Source of the DNA: Solea solea
Lineage: Eukaryota > Chordata > Actinopteri > Pleuronectiformes > Soleidae
NCBI RefSeq assembly: GCF_958295425.1
Contig: NC_081153.1
Location: 11,242,419-11,306,418 of the forward strand
Direction: 5' to 3'
Length of the DNA stretch: 64,000 bases
Below the pieces are notes generated by a model. That model was not told where the DNA came from, ran no database searches, and saw nothing but the letters and a program-made list of their open reading frames with translations. Every line of letters starts with the position of its first letter. Within the stretch, counting starts at the first letter, position 1. The translations under genes were made by a program, and so were the position numbers. Shown in pieces: positions 11,501-23,347 of this stretch.

Positions 11501-13864
11501 AAAACTGCTTGATTTCAATGACCCTGGTATTGTCAAAGCTGGCTCACAATCACATCGTCATGGTTCACTGTGGAACTTGAATGGAAAACAGACATTTTTA
11601 TTTTATTGCACAAGTATTGGGTTTTTTTTTGTGGCCTTTAAGTTTCAATCAGATACAAGTGACTGATGATGACAAATAAAACAAGGATCAATTAAAACGG
11701 GCAAGAAACGACTGACCGATTTTGAATTGAGAAACCCATATAGAGACCGGGTCAAATGAAGACTGTCAACTGAAAAGGTGTCAAAATGTGAGAGGCCTCA
11801 TAACAAAGTTATGATTTATGGACGTCCACATTTCAGGACTCCTATCCCTTGAATTTGGACAACACAAAACAACCCACTTGCACCACAGTGAGAATTCTAT
11901 TTGAAGAAATTATAACAGTATGGACAACTCTGTCCCATTGGGACGCGCTTGTAATCCATAACACGTTGGGCTGATTGAGCCATTTCATTCACAGAGATTC
12001 AAATAATCCCTGTTACTGATGTTATGTTACTAATCACATAGTTTGTACCCACAAACCAAGGCTCAGACCAAGTGTCACTGGTGGGCACCTAACAATAAGG
12101 AGAATGAAGATATTTCTCGAATCAGGGGAAACTGAAGTTAGGAAGCACAATTTAAAAAAAAAAATACTACCCCTATTCTAGTAATACAAAGGTAAATGCA
12201 AATCGGTGAAGTATTCCTTTAACTTTCCACCCCGTCAGTAAAACTTGTTATGCATCACAGTAATGTACTAAATAAAGAACCGATGAGAAAGCAATCTAAT
12301 GCTACTGTCCCAATATGACACTTTACAATTAAAACTTGGTACAAGACAGAAATCAGTTGCTTTGAATTGGGCTTTAAGTAAATGTACGTGATTCAATTGT
12401 TTCATTCTTGAGGCAAACTTTAGAATAAGACTGCATTACAGATACAGAGAGAGATACATGTAGAGGTCAATGAATGTTATGATGAAGCTTCAATTCGATG
12501 TGATGCAGAGTGTACAGCGTATTGAGTGGCAGTATAAGTCAGGTCTTAGTAATGTACTTCTAATCTTGATCTTTTATTGATTTTCAGTCCTTCAGTTGCT
12601 CGGGGCAATACAATGGAAGAATGGAAACATATATAGGCAATGTCCAGTGTTATTGTGTGTATCCACTCAGAGATTCACTGCTTCTTGTTGTTGCACACTC
12701 TTTATCACATTCTCCTCCTCTCCCAGTTCCTCTTCCCCAATCATATTCTATCATTCGTCTCCCTCTCTCAGACATGTTGTGAATGTATACGAGCAAAGCT
12801 GGTTTGATTACTGTGAAGAACAAGCCCTTTCAGTTCATGTCAGAGTATGAAACCCCCAAATCCGGTTGCTATGCAAGCAAAAAAAATGACCATTGATTCG
12901 ATTTGCAGAGATTAATGAAGTAGCATTACACAGACCCTCACTTGCCTGACAGCATTACCACTGCTGGCTCAACCACTTAATTGTTGTTTCTGGAGAAGTG
13001 TGTGTGTATGTGAGAGATAGTGGGAGCGTGGTGGGGGTTGGGAAGAGTTGGGAAATGAGTGGCACTGTTTCTTTTCACTTCTTGAGGACGCTTTTGACAA
13101 GCTGACAAACTCCTCTGTCTGCCTGTCGCACTGATTTAAATGCATCTTTTGAATACACTTATTAACATCGCTGATGCAAGCATGTTTATCCACACACACC
13201 GTTAGCTCATCTCCACTTCCTTACTATTCATGTCTATCATTGCCAAAAAACTTGTCAACATAATCTTTAAATTTATTCTGCAGTATGCATGAGCTCAACA
13301 CGCATCACTGTACTCTTCCATATCAACAGCTTCTGGAATCCCTAATGCTTGCCTGTTTACCTCAATGGCTTTATGGGCTCAATCTGCAAAACTAGCATCA
13401 TTTACATGAATAATAATTGATGTCAAACAGTCACAGAGCACAAAGAAGAGTCCTAAGAGAAAACTTTCACGAGAGACCTCCATGTAAGTGATTGTGACCA
13501 TCTTTTCCATTAAGTGTCACAAGTATGACTCCGCTCAGTGTGTCTTTTACATAGAGGCATATAAGGATCACATACATCCTTTCTGCTGTTTTTGCCAACA
13601 TGATACTTCTCCCTAACCATCAGTGGTCTTATCCAGTTAATACTGCACTTGCACAGCCCCTTTTTTTAAACTTGATAGTGTCACAGCCCCTTTTTCCATC
13701 CATCTTATAAGAGATGTGGAGTTGGTCCTTAAAAGAGCGTTCTCTCTGCTCCTCCACCTTAAGCAGATCTAATCAGCTCTTTTTATTGACTCAAATATTG
13801 CATTTTTATGGCCATCATTCTAGTATTATACTGTATGACATACACATACATGTGCGAGCAGCGC
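11501..13864. other. Non-coding stretch, no gene seen
   Basis: AT-leaning sequence. The 84-codon frame at 12596-12850 and the 76-codon minus-strand frame at 12969-13199 are compositionally biased and unrecognised. No RNA gene or mobile element was identified. Confidence 0.5.
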
Positions 13865-14755
13865 AGTACACCAAATGATGCAGGTGCTTCAGATAAAGTT
13901 CAAATATCAGGGAAGACGGGGATGTGAGTGACTTTGGCCACAGTGTGATTGTTGGTGACGGACTGAAAGGATACTCAGATAAACACAGCCTATAACTGCT
14001 TCTTCCTCTGTGTTGTGTCAGGTTTTTTTATTTACATCTGTAATATAGCATTTACCGCCTTCTCCCACTGTTCTACTCCCGCCAATCTTTGCACTGCAGA
14101 TGGCCTTTGTTGGGTTAAACTCTCATATACACGGCTGCAGAGGACACATTCTCATCTTTTCTGGTTCAATATTGAAAAATGTATTCTGGTCTAAAAGATC
14201 ATGGTTTCTGTCCAGACACAGATGGTAGCGTCAAAAGTTGGCATCGACATCGATGAATTCTCAAACCCAAACTGCCTTGTCCTGCCAGACAGGGTCATGG
14301 CAGTAATGGTGTTACTTTGTACATTTTCTTGGCAGATTTTAAGGCCCCTTGATACAAATCAACCAAGGTTTCAGTGCCAAAGCCTGGTCCATATATCTGG
14401 TTAATAGTGACCATTTGCATCACTTTATGGCCACAATACTGTTTTACCCTGAGGACTACTTCGAGCGTGATTACGCACCGCGTAGCTACAATCATGTCAT
14501 GTCACGGATATGACTTCAATGACCTTCAGTCACCGGCTTTGAATCCAACACCTGTGGGATGTGGTACTATGGCAGAGAGGCTGCACAGCTGTGCAGTAAG
14601 CAAATCTGCATAAATGACGTGATTCAATCTTGTTGACATGGAGCATGAACCTCAAAGCGCATTCCGAGTTAATATATTCCACAAAGACTGAAAGCAAATA
14701 GAGGCCTTATAGCATTTGGTCATGGCGATCCTAATAAAGTGCATGGTAAGTGTGT
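13865..14755 (+). mobile_element. Decayed Tc1-like DNA transposon
   Basis: Degenerate copy of a Tc1/mariner-superfamily element, the DDE-transposase cut-and-paste group, reading on the plus strand. Around 13905-13985 it matches the N-terminal part of the transposase gene ('gtgagtgactttggccac', 'gtgattgttggtg'). From about 14140 onward it matches the catalytic domain, including WSxxS at 14187-14201, 'attttcttggcag' near 14324, YFERDYAP at about 14457-14480 and 'QSPALNP' at about 14527-14549. The right end 'cctaataaagtg' at 14730-14741 is typical of this fish family's terminal repeat. Much of the DNA-binding portion between about 13990 and 14090 is missing or unalignable. Of the catalytic triad, the first Asp is replaced (codon AAA at 14193-14195), the second is kept (GAT, 14469-14471), and the third (Glu) has been removed by an apparent 5-bp deletion near 14547. 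The element cannot encode an active enzyme. Alignment is from memory of the family. Confidence 0.82.
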
Positions 14756-14768
14756 GTGTGTGTGTGTG
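14751..14768. repeat. (TG)n microsatellite
   Basis: Nine TG units that begin at the right end of the Tc1-like remnant. The repeat may have grown from the terminal sequence 'ggtaagtg'. Confidence 0.85.
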
Positions 14769-16130
14769 CTATGCATATTAAGTAGCAGCACTAAACACAC
14801 TCAACATAACTCATAGTCTGTGAGAGGAATGCACAGATTGTTGAATTTACAATGATGATGTTTATTTTCAATATGTAACTTTATTGCTGCATATCTGACA
14901 AGACATGTAGTGTTGGTGTCTAAAGCTTTCTCTCTGCTAATTTCCAATTGCCTAATCAGAATAATCCACTGAACTGTGATATTATTATTTATCTTATTCT
15001 GACAAGTCATGACATTTTTTTGGATGTTTTGGGGAGTCAAAACTGATGTAATCCAGGTGAAATAAAAGCAATCTAATGCACAGATAGCACACACTCTTCT
15101 TTCCATGTGCCGCCCTCCCCCCCCCCCCCCCCCCTCCCCCCCTTCTGTCCCCTCCTCTTCATTGCATGGCATAATGAGGCATCTTGAATATGCGACCTGC
15201 ATGTATACGGGTCTATTTGTACCAGCAATGGAAAAAATTTAGATAGATGGCAGAAGTTATTTCACATGAAAGTAATTTTAACTGGGTCCAAACCTCTGAT
15301 GCAAGAGAATTTCTGCCTCTATATCAGCTATTTGTCATGCTACTGTTGGAGGACTCTGGGAAAACAAAAAAAAGGTCACAATGCGAGTACACATAACTCA
15401 GGAAGAGAGGAAAAATACATCATGAAATAGGCATGGAAGGGGGGCATGGGGTGAGAGATGTAAGAGTGAGATTTGTTGGTTTTGTCTGGAGTGGTGCTGG
15501 GCACAGACAGATGAAGAAACAGACGGAGAGAAATAGGAAGGAAAAGAAAAGGACAAGGCAACGGGAGGAATTTCCAGGGAATTCTCAGAGGAAGCAACAT
15601 AATGTCAGGCTCTCATCCTGACTAATCTCTTGTAGTGTTGGTAGTCATGTAGTGGTTGTTGGGTTAACTCCTGCTTCCCTGTGGACTCTGGCTCAATCCC
15701 TTTCCATTTGAGCTTTTCGGCTTGGCTAATTTCAGCTGAGTCCTGCCTGGGCTGTGGATGGTTCAGGGTGATTGATCGCACTCATTATAGGCCTGAATGT
15801 TCCCACTCAAACGGCTCGGTATTTGTTAGATAGTTGGCCACCGAAGAAATCTCTCACTGCAGTGCACATGATCAGTGTGTGTGATGCACTCATTCACCTG
15901 TGCAGGACCAGCTGTACAGACATCTAACAACTGTATTATTGTAGTTTCCATAACTGTGCTCTTAAATCTCTCAACTTTAGCAAGTATAAAGTTGCAGGGC
16001 ACGTTCTAGATTGGCATGCAGGGGGAAAATAGGGAAAATATTGAAGCAAACATAAATAACTTTGTCTGCCATAACAAACTTACAACTGTAGCATGTGTTC
16101 AGCTGTAATAACAGTATCAATGTCCTCAAA
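14769..16130. other. Non-coding stretch with long poly-C
   Basis: No gene is seen. A run of 18 C at 15117-15134 is followed by T and seven more C to 15142. The 133-codon minus-strand frame across it owes part of its length to the resulting glycine run and is not credible. 15376-15600 is purine-rich on the plus strand. Confidence 0.55.
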
Positions 16131-16350
16131 TGGGCAGCCCGTGACCAAGTGGAAAGGGAACTTGACTTGTAACCGGAAGGTCGCCGGTTCAAATCCCCAC
16201 CCGGCCAAAAAGGGCTGGGGTACCCCTGAGCAAGGTACCCAACTCCCAATGCTCCCTGGGCGCTACTCAGTGTGGCAGCCCACTGCTCCTAATTCTAGGA
16301 TGGGTCAAAATGCAGAGGAATACTTTCCCTAAGGGGATTAATTAAATTAA
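16131..16350 (+). mobile_element. tRNA-headed SINE, family B
   Basis: The head is tRNA-like, with an A-box-like 'tgaccaagtgg' near 16142, 'acttgtaaccgg' in the anticodon region (TGT in the anticodon position) and a perfect B box ggttcaaatcc at 16187-16197. These two boxes are the internal RNA polymerase III promoter. The body has the family blocks 'ggtacccctgagcaaggta', 'gctccctgggcgc', 'cccactgctcct' and 'gatgggtcaaaatgcagagg'. The tail is AT-rich ('ggggattaattaaatt'). It moves by borrowing a LINE's reverse transcriptase. It is not a functional tRNA gene: no acceptor stem closes around the head. Confidence 0.78.
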
Positions 16351-17314
16351 ACTTTAAATCCAAGGAGCATATACCATACTATTTAATAAATGTTGGAACC
16401 CACAATTGAGAAAGAACAACACATGAAAATTAATCTTAAGCTATAGCTATAGCTTTTCTGTCTAGAAGTACATCATATAAGAATATATATAAAAAGAACA
16501 GTCTGACCTTACTTACTCTTTTATTCCATCCAGTAACTTTTCTAGTATAAAAAAAGAGAGATGCCTTTTCTTCCTTCATCTGTCTCCATACAAATTATGC
16601 ATGCTTCATCATACACCTGTGGCAAGAGCGGTGAACCAATCACATCTGATTAATCACATGCACCTGCCCCCACGCAAACACACACACAATCACGTAGCGG
16701 TAGCATGTCGACAACTATAAAAAAAGAGTCCAAATGACCAATTCTGACAAAAAAGGCCTTCTTAGACTGTATGATTCAGCCTATAACAGATAGTAAATAG
16801 TCTGTTCATTCTGTTTCCATCTCCACCAGGGAGCAATTCAGACTGCAGGAGGAGAAATGCAGAGCCACTCCATTTTCACATCTACATTGTGTGTCTTCTC
16901 CTCTTATGTAAAGGCATTACCTGTGACTGTGCTGTAAATGTGCAGGTTGTTGTCGTGCAGACAATTTAAAGCCCCCATCCAGGTTGAGTGGAATATCGTG
17001 TGAGACTCGGGAGTCTTGGATCTGTGCTATGTTGGTATGAGCGCCGAACTTATATTAATACACTCGGCTTTCCCCTGAGTGCGGAGACACAAGGCTCAGT
17101 GATCTCTGATCCCTGCCTTATCACAGACAACATGACACCTTGCATGGATCACCTAGCCTCACTCACCCTTGCGCTGTCACATGCAGCACATTCAAACATG
17201 TTCACCGCCACACATATGCGCTGCCTGGCACATGACCCTCCCCTCCACAATCCCCTCCGCCTGTCAATGTGTTTGCCATGCTTTTTCAAAAACCTACTCA
17301 CCCCTCAAAAAGAC
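16351..17314. other. Non-coding stretch, no gene seen
   Basis: It contains the 18-bp perfect palindrome aagctatagctatagctt at 16438-16455. The 133-codon frame at 16988-17389 runs into the CA microsatellite and has no known domain. Confidence 0.5.
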
Positions 17315-17339
17315 CACACACACACACACACACACACAC
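17315..17339. repeat. (CA)n microsatellite
   Basis: About 12 uninterrupted CA units. Confidence 0.9.
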
Positions 17340-17636
17340 TACAGTACATACTCAGCCACAGCCTAATGCATGAACAGTCACAGTCATGACCCCATGTGTT
17401 TCACCAGTGACCCCTCTCCAAAGCTCCCATTCTGTTATTAACACACACTGCCACCCATGGGGACACACATGTGTCAGCCTAGGACACAGCAGCTGCAGCC
17501 ACAGTGCAGAACAGAAAATGGAGGAAAATGGTCGCATGAAAACACAAGGGTTTTCTGAAAAATTGAATGAAGCCAAAGCATGAGCACTTTTGTATTTAAA
17601 GACTGATTAACGTGATGATTTTGGTTGTAAAATATT

Positions 17637-17943
17637 CGCGGGGGGTGCTGTGACAATCTCAGCTGACATAGGGCAATAGGTGCGGTACACATTGGACAGC
17701 TAGCCAGTCCCTCATAAGGCGACAGAGAGACAAACAACCATTCACTCTCACACCTAGGGTCAATTTACAGTGTCCAATTTATCTAATCCCTAAATCATCA
17801 GTCTTTGGACTGTAGGAAACCCGTAGAAAACCCACTCACACAAGTGGAGAACATGCAAACTCCATGCATAAAAGGCCCTTGTTCCTACTGGGTCTTCTTG
17901 CTGCAAAGGCAAGAGAACTAACCACTACACCAACCATTGTGTC
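17637..17943 (-). mobile_element. Teleost SINE family A, copy 3
   Basis: On the minus strand it carries the tRNA-like head ('gtgtagtggttagttctctt' at about 17917-17936), 'catggagtttgcatgttctcc', 'tgggttttctacgggtttcc' and 'acagtccaaagactgatg'. It also has 'aattgaccctaggtgtgaga' and 'actggctagctgtccaatg'. The last 3' block (gataagcggtagaa) is missing, so the copy ends in 'acagcacccccc'. The A-box core 'tggtgtagtgg' is clearly readable. Confidence 0.78.
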
Positions 17944-19530
17944 AAGGAGGAAGAAAAACAACATCCCCTAAGTCAATCCACTAAAAGCTTTACTTTCAGT
18001 TGCTACTCTCTTAACCATAGCAAACTTTATCTCCGGCTTAATTCTCCTTTACCAGTGTCTTGCTACGCAATAAACTAAACAATAGTACGACCTATGTGTA
18101 CCTCTGCTTTGTGGTGCAAGTGTTTATTCAGCAGCCGCAGTCATTCATGAGACTCTCCTGGGCAGATAAAAATCAAGCGGACGAGTTTTATGAGGCATGT
18201 GTGCAAATTTATGGACCTATGAGATGGTTAACAGTCATGTGTTTGCACACCACACACACACAAACACACACGGTTTGACCCTACTTACACAAACTATTGT
18301 ATAAGTTGTGTGAACAAAGGGAAAGTAGGATGCATTGAAATGCTGGTGTGTGTGTGTGTGTGTGTGTGTCCTCGTTGGAATGAAATAAATGGCCAAGGTC
18401 ACAGACACTGCTTCGGCTGTTCTCTCCCAGTTTATAATTCTGCAGTCTGAGCGAAACCTTCTCCTGAGACAGAAGTCAGTGACGTTACACAGACTTCTTA
18501 ATCCCCTTTACCAGGTTTGCTGCAATCTAGTAAATCCTAATAAATGCTAGGGTCATCAGTCGACCTCAGATCCATCCAAAGTGTGAAGTTGCACGGCTGC
18601 AGTCAGTAAACATGGGTTGTGGCACCATACACAAGATAGGGTCGTTCTAATTTCCAGACACTGAAAGTTTTTTGCAATCTACCTCTTGTATGGCAGCTTG
18701 TAATTGAACCTCTCGCACTGTATGATGCAGAACGACCATTTAGGGGCCACTACCAAAGATATTGCCACAATTGGTTCATGTTCTTTCATCTGGAAAAAGC
18801 CCAACATTTAAAAATGCAGACTCTACGTCCTCCTCATACACCTTCAGCTGAATTCTGCCTCCCCTTACCTTGTGCTGATCCAACACTCTCGAAGCTCGTC
18901 CATCACCACTGCCCTATTGTTTAGTGTCAGATATAGTTTACAGATGTACGTTATATTCACACACACTTCGTACTGCATGTCACAATTGAATCCACGGTAT
19001 AGAAACGGAGCAGAAGACATATTTCTATATGTCATACAGTATTTCATGTGTCATAAAAGCTTATCATTAAATTATTGTTTGGAAATGAATTTGTATGTGA
19101 CACAAAATGCCATTGTATTGTATATTAATGATGAGCATGCATAAAATCTGCCTGCATCTCTATGTGCACAGCATAACTGAAACAATAAAAGATGGATTTT
19201 GATGACATTTTCTTAGGATGCAGTTATGGCCTAAAGGAAACAAAAAAAATATTGACTCTGGACACAGATCCAGATTTCATGTTATTTTTCAAACACAATT
19301 GATAACCTTGCCAGATATAGAGGAGAATATTGACACTGTGAACGTGAGCAGCCTTAGCAGTGGTGTGTGCTCACTGAGAGCTTTCTCTGGTTAAGAGATG
19401 ACTTACTGCTTTTTTCATACCTGTACTAGATTTGCCTTCTTAATACAATTCACATTTTCAAAGAAATTATAATTCTCTTCGAATGCATGTGGACACATGT
19501 CACCTCACTTGAAAAATGTATAAAACATTA
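17944..19530. other. Non-coding stretch, no gene seen
   Basis: Includes a (TG)n microsatellite at 18346-18369. A 72-codon frame at 18060-18278 looks protein-like in its middle but matches no family I know and ends in a CA-rich tail. It is not called as an exon. Confidence 0.5.
18346..18369. repeat. (TG)n microsatellite
   Basis: Twelve uninterrupted TG units. Confidence 0.9.
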
Positions 19531-19567
19531 CATTTATAGTTGATTCCTCATGAATCAACTATAAATG
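19531..19567. repeat. Perfect inverted repeat, 16-bp stem, 5-nt loop
   Basis: The arm catttatagttgattc (19531-19546) and its exact reverse complement gaatcaactataaatg (19552-19567) are separated by ctcat. There is no U-run after it and no recognised element around it. A perfect 16-bp stem is uncommon by chance at such short spacing. Confidence 0.9.
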
Positions 19568-22500
19568 AACTGGACTTTGTTTAGACTATACCATGTTGAT
19601 GTTTTAAAAAAGGAGAAATAATATTAATTTTGTGTATTTATTTCCCTTGTATTTTGCCATCATTGATTTCACGTCAGCTTTACCTAATCCTTGTTACCCG
19701 ATATTAGTGCCACAAAATGTCACAGGCCTTGCAGTGTATCAAGCACCAAAGCTGGGTTTGATCTTAATGGGTATCTCCAAGGAGATTTTGCTATTGATAC
19801 TCACAGACAAGTGGATTGAGCAAAGATCTCACACTGAATCTGCATCCCTTCTGAGACACATTGTCAATATCCAACTCTGTTTGTGCACTTTTGTTTTCTA
19901 AATGCTTAAACCCATGTGGGAATAACCCTTGAGGTCTAACTCAACAAAAAAAAAATACAATCGTTTAATTATTCAGCACCCTTTGTCTTGTCAAAAAGAC
20001 CCAGTAAGGTAAGGTAATTTGTTTTAATCATGCATCTTTTTGTACGTGTGTCTTTCTCGGAATGCATTCATGTCATTAAAGTGTCATGAATGAGCAGCTC
20101 AGTAATTCTGACTGCTTGTGCTACTGGTTTTTCATCAATATGTAAAGTCACTGCATTTCATTTCTACATCCCATTGTCCCTGATGTTGTTCAGCAACCCC
20201 ATAGCTTAGCTTTGTTGCCGACCAAAATAAATACAATTTGTTCTCATCTTCCTGTCACTCTCTACCCTTAACTATACAAGAGACTGAAGTGACAACAGAA
20301 CAAGTCACAAAGAAAAATCGAGCGCGGACTTATCGAATGACATGTTTATATGTTTTAGCCAATTAAGAGGTCTAGTCTCTATGGTCAGTCATCACACTAC
20401 AGCCTTTCTGCATTGATGTCGACATGTTTTTCAGCCTTGTTTATCCCTGTGTTTGACTGTACAAACCTTGCATTGCCCGCCTCCTATCATCTGCCATCTC
20501 TCCATAACTTTCTCCATCCCTCAAGGGCTTTAAATCTGGATCTGAACGGCGGTTTACTTTCTCTTGCAATGCCAACAAAGAGGGCATGCTAATAAAGATT
20601 GAAATATCAAAGTGTCCTTTTGCAAGAGCAATTTATAGCAGAGGGGCCAAGGCCTCGCTTTACCATGGGCACGTCGTGTTTACTTCACAAAGCACTTGTT
20701 TGATGCATTTAAAACATGAACAAAACAATAAACCTTCATCTTGGTAATCCATCATGGTTGAAACCCTTATCATCGTTGGCCACATGAAACCAACAGCAGA
20801 AAAGTACAGATTTATTTCCCACATTTGCTTGTGGTTAATGTTTTCTCACTTGATAGAATCATTTCAGGGACCAGTGAGTCCGACAGAAAACTGACATATC
20901 ATTTTGACTTTTAAGTCACATGATTTACAGCAATGCCATGACAGGAGCAGGTGCCAGCAGAGAGACTGGACAAGGGGAGGATGCCATTCACTTTCATGAA
21001 GCTGATGTCTAAGGTCAGAGAGCTAAAGAGAAGACACACAGCAGAGCAGCTGGAATATGATAGCAAGGTACCAGGAAATGTGGAGAGGAAGACTTTATGG
21101 ACTGACCACTGGACACAAGAATCACACCACATCAGGTTCTTGGCTCTAATGTCCTCCCTAATTAGTCCAACCTGCCCTGCAGAGGCTTTTTTTAATTGCC
21201 TGAGGAAGGAGGAAGGGGACCCTATGATTCTGGGTGGAGGTTAATATAGCTGTACTGATAGCATAGTCAGTCGCTCAGACTCATCATCTACAGCACCATG
21301 AATATCTACCAGAGGTCAAAAACCTGCAACGGCTCCATCAGAGCTGGCGAGAACCCAAAAGCAATACCTGGCAACAACCACCACTGCACAGGTCTAGCAG
21401 CTGCAGGGATGTCACATCGGATGTGTGAGATCATACAGAAGAAACATTTGAGTGCACAAGGGAGAAATATGGGGGCCTCTTTAGCAACTGCCAGAGATAA
21501 GGATGGAAGGCAACGTGCTTGCCTGTCAAGGTAGGGTCATCTTAAATAACACACACCGCTGAGAAACAGGTGGCTGTGGACCAAGAGAGTGAATCAGTGG
21601 GAGGGGACAACAAAACACCCAAACACCCTAAGTGCTGCATGTCACTGAGAAAATGCTCTTCCTTTGAATCAGTAAACGCTGTAATTTGACATAAAAAATT
21701 AAAGATAGGAAATAGGTGTAGTGAAACAGAGAATATAGAAAGAAGATGGGTGAAGAGAGCGAGGAAACACATGTTGCAGTAAAGAGAGAAGGAGGAATGG
21801 ACCAAAAAGAGAGACTTAAGAGACGCAGCAGGGGAGGGATTCTTATGGAGGAAACAATGATGGCAAGGGATACTGGTATAGCAGAGAGAAGAGAAATGAG
21901 GGATGATGCATGAGAAGAGATAACCATGTGCAGAAGCAGTTGTGAAGAATATTCAGGGGGGAAAAAGGCTGTATGGGAAGAAACCAATACCTGTGATCCT
22001 GTGATTGTCACAGTGGAGTTGAAGGTTTCTCTCTGCCACTAATGACCTTTGAAAAATGAATGACAGAGGCTGTAACTGCAGTCAACTTTGTCTTTGGTTA
22101 TATCCTCTTCTCCCTACTCTATCCATTCAACCTCGGCGAGGCAAGGTTGAGATAAAGTTTGCAGGCAGTGAGGTTTGTGGGCGACAAACAGTTCCCTTCC
22201 ATATCCATTCATGTCAGGTCAAAAAGGAACAAATTATGGTCTGCGCTTTTATCACTTTCACAACTGGGACCACGCGTCTGGGAGCTTAGCTGAGAAACTG
22301 CAGCAATTGGTGACTCCACGAGCAAAGTGAGCATATCTGTAGGTGCTGAATTATCATAGCTGGCTGGCTTGAGACTCCTGGGAATGAAAGGAAAGGGAGA
22401 GGGAAGCAGAAGTGGGAAAGTGATGGGGCAGTGTGTGGGGGGAATGGAGTAGAGCTTGATGTGCTTGTCTCATTCCTTGTGCATGATCCAGGTGACAGGT

Positions 22501-23336
22501 GCTGGTGCAGAAAATGGCAGCCCCCGCAGGGCTCCACCTATTGGCTGACACCACCGATGAACAAGCGTACGCGAAGGTGTGTGTTTGTGTACGTGGGGGC
22601 TGTCAAGAGTATGTACTTATACAGTACATACATCAGCGTTTCAGGGTGCACAATCATCATTGTGTCTTTAGTGTGGGCTGTTCGTGTGCACATGCATCAT
22701 GTCAGTTAGCCTCCGCGACAGAACGATCACAGCCGTCTCGCCACAGCTCTGAGGAGTCTTTCTACTTCACTCCCTCTTTCTCCCTGCCTCCCCCACTCAC
22801 CACCCACCGCCCCACTCCCCCAAAGGAGCTACAGTATATGTGCTTCTACACATGTCAAAGCCATTTCCCTGTGGGCAGCAATGCTGCTCTGCATTTTGTT
22901 CCTCTCCCCTCGCTGCATGCCCACATGATCTCAGGATCTAACACTTAACCACTACACTGACTGAAATCATGTACAGCACAACATATGGACCCCAAGAAAT
23001 GACGACACCGAGCCACCCAGTCCATCTGGCCGGCTATACGTCGATTTACGTTTGGGGCTGTGCTGCAACACATATTGTTGATTTGTTGCTGTTTAATGAG
23101 CTGCTGAGAGACATCTTGAACCCTGGTGTAAAAGCAAAAAAGCAAAACAAAATGTTGATGCTGTTACATTTGACTATAGTAATCTAAATCTGCAACCAAA
23201 AAAAAAATGTTATCACTACCGTCGTAACTTTTTGTTTTATTGAACTGCTCATACAGAAATAACAACAAGCTTTCTGGACACAAAACAAGTATTGCAGCAG
23301 ATAGAATCATCTTTTAATCTTTCTGCAAAAATGGGA
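19568..23336. other. Non-coding stretch, no gene seen
   Basis: No gene, RNA or repeat family was recognised. 21690-21960 is strongly purine-rich on the plus strand, which creates a 127-codon Ser/Leu/Ile-rich minus-strand frame of no known type. The 149-codon frame at 22499-22948 is low in recognisable content. A G11 run lies at 23337-23347. Confidence 0.5.
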
Positions 23337-23347
23337 GGGGGGGGGGG

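Noticed and set aside
14801..15202. 133-codon minus-strand frame with a glycine run
   Set aside because: The glycine run is the poly-C homopolymer read backwards; the rest is unlike any protein I know.
16131..16205. A true tRNA-Thr gene
   Set aside because: A/B boxes and TGT are present, but the acceptor stem does not close and a SINE body follows directly.
16988..17389. 133-codon plus-strand frame
   Set aside because: Runs through a CA microsatellite and shows no domain.
18060..18278. Possible exon with a protein-like middle section
   Set aside because: No matching family, no convincing acceptor/donor pair, ends in CA-rich sequence.
21628..22011. 127-codon Ser/Leu/Ile-rich minus-strand frame
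   Set aside because: Artefact of purine-rich plus-strand composition.
22499..22948. 149-codon plus-strand frame
   Set aside because: Overlaps another frame, contains TG-repeat-derived Cys/Val and C-rich Pro stretches, and no family is recognised.
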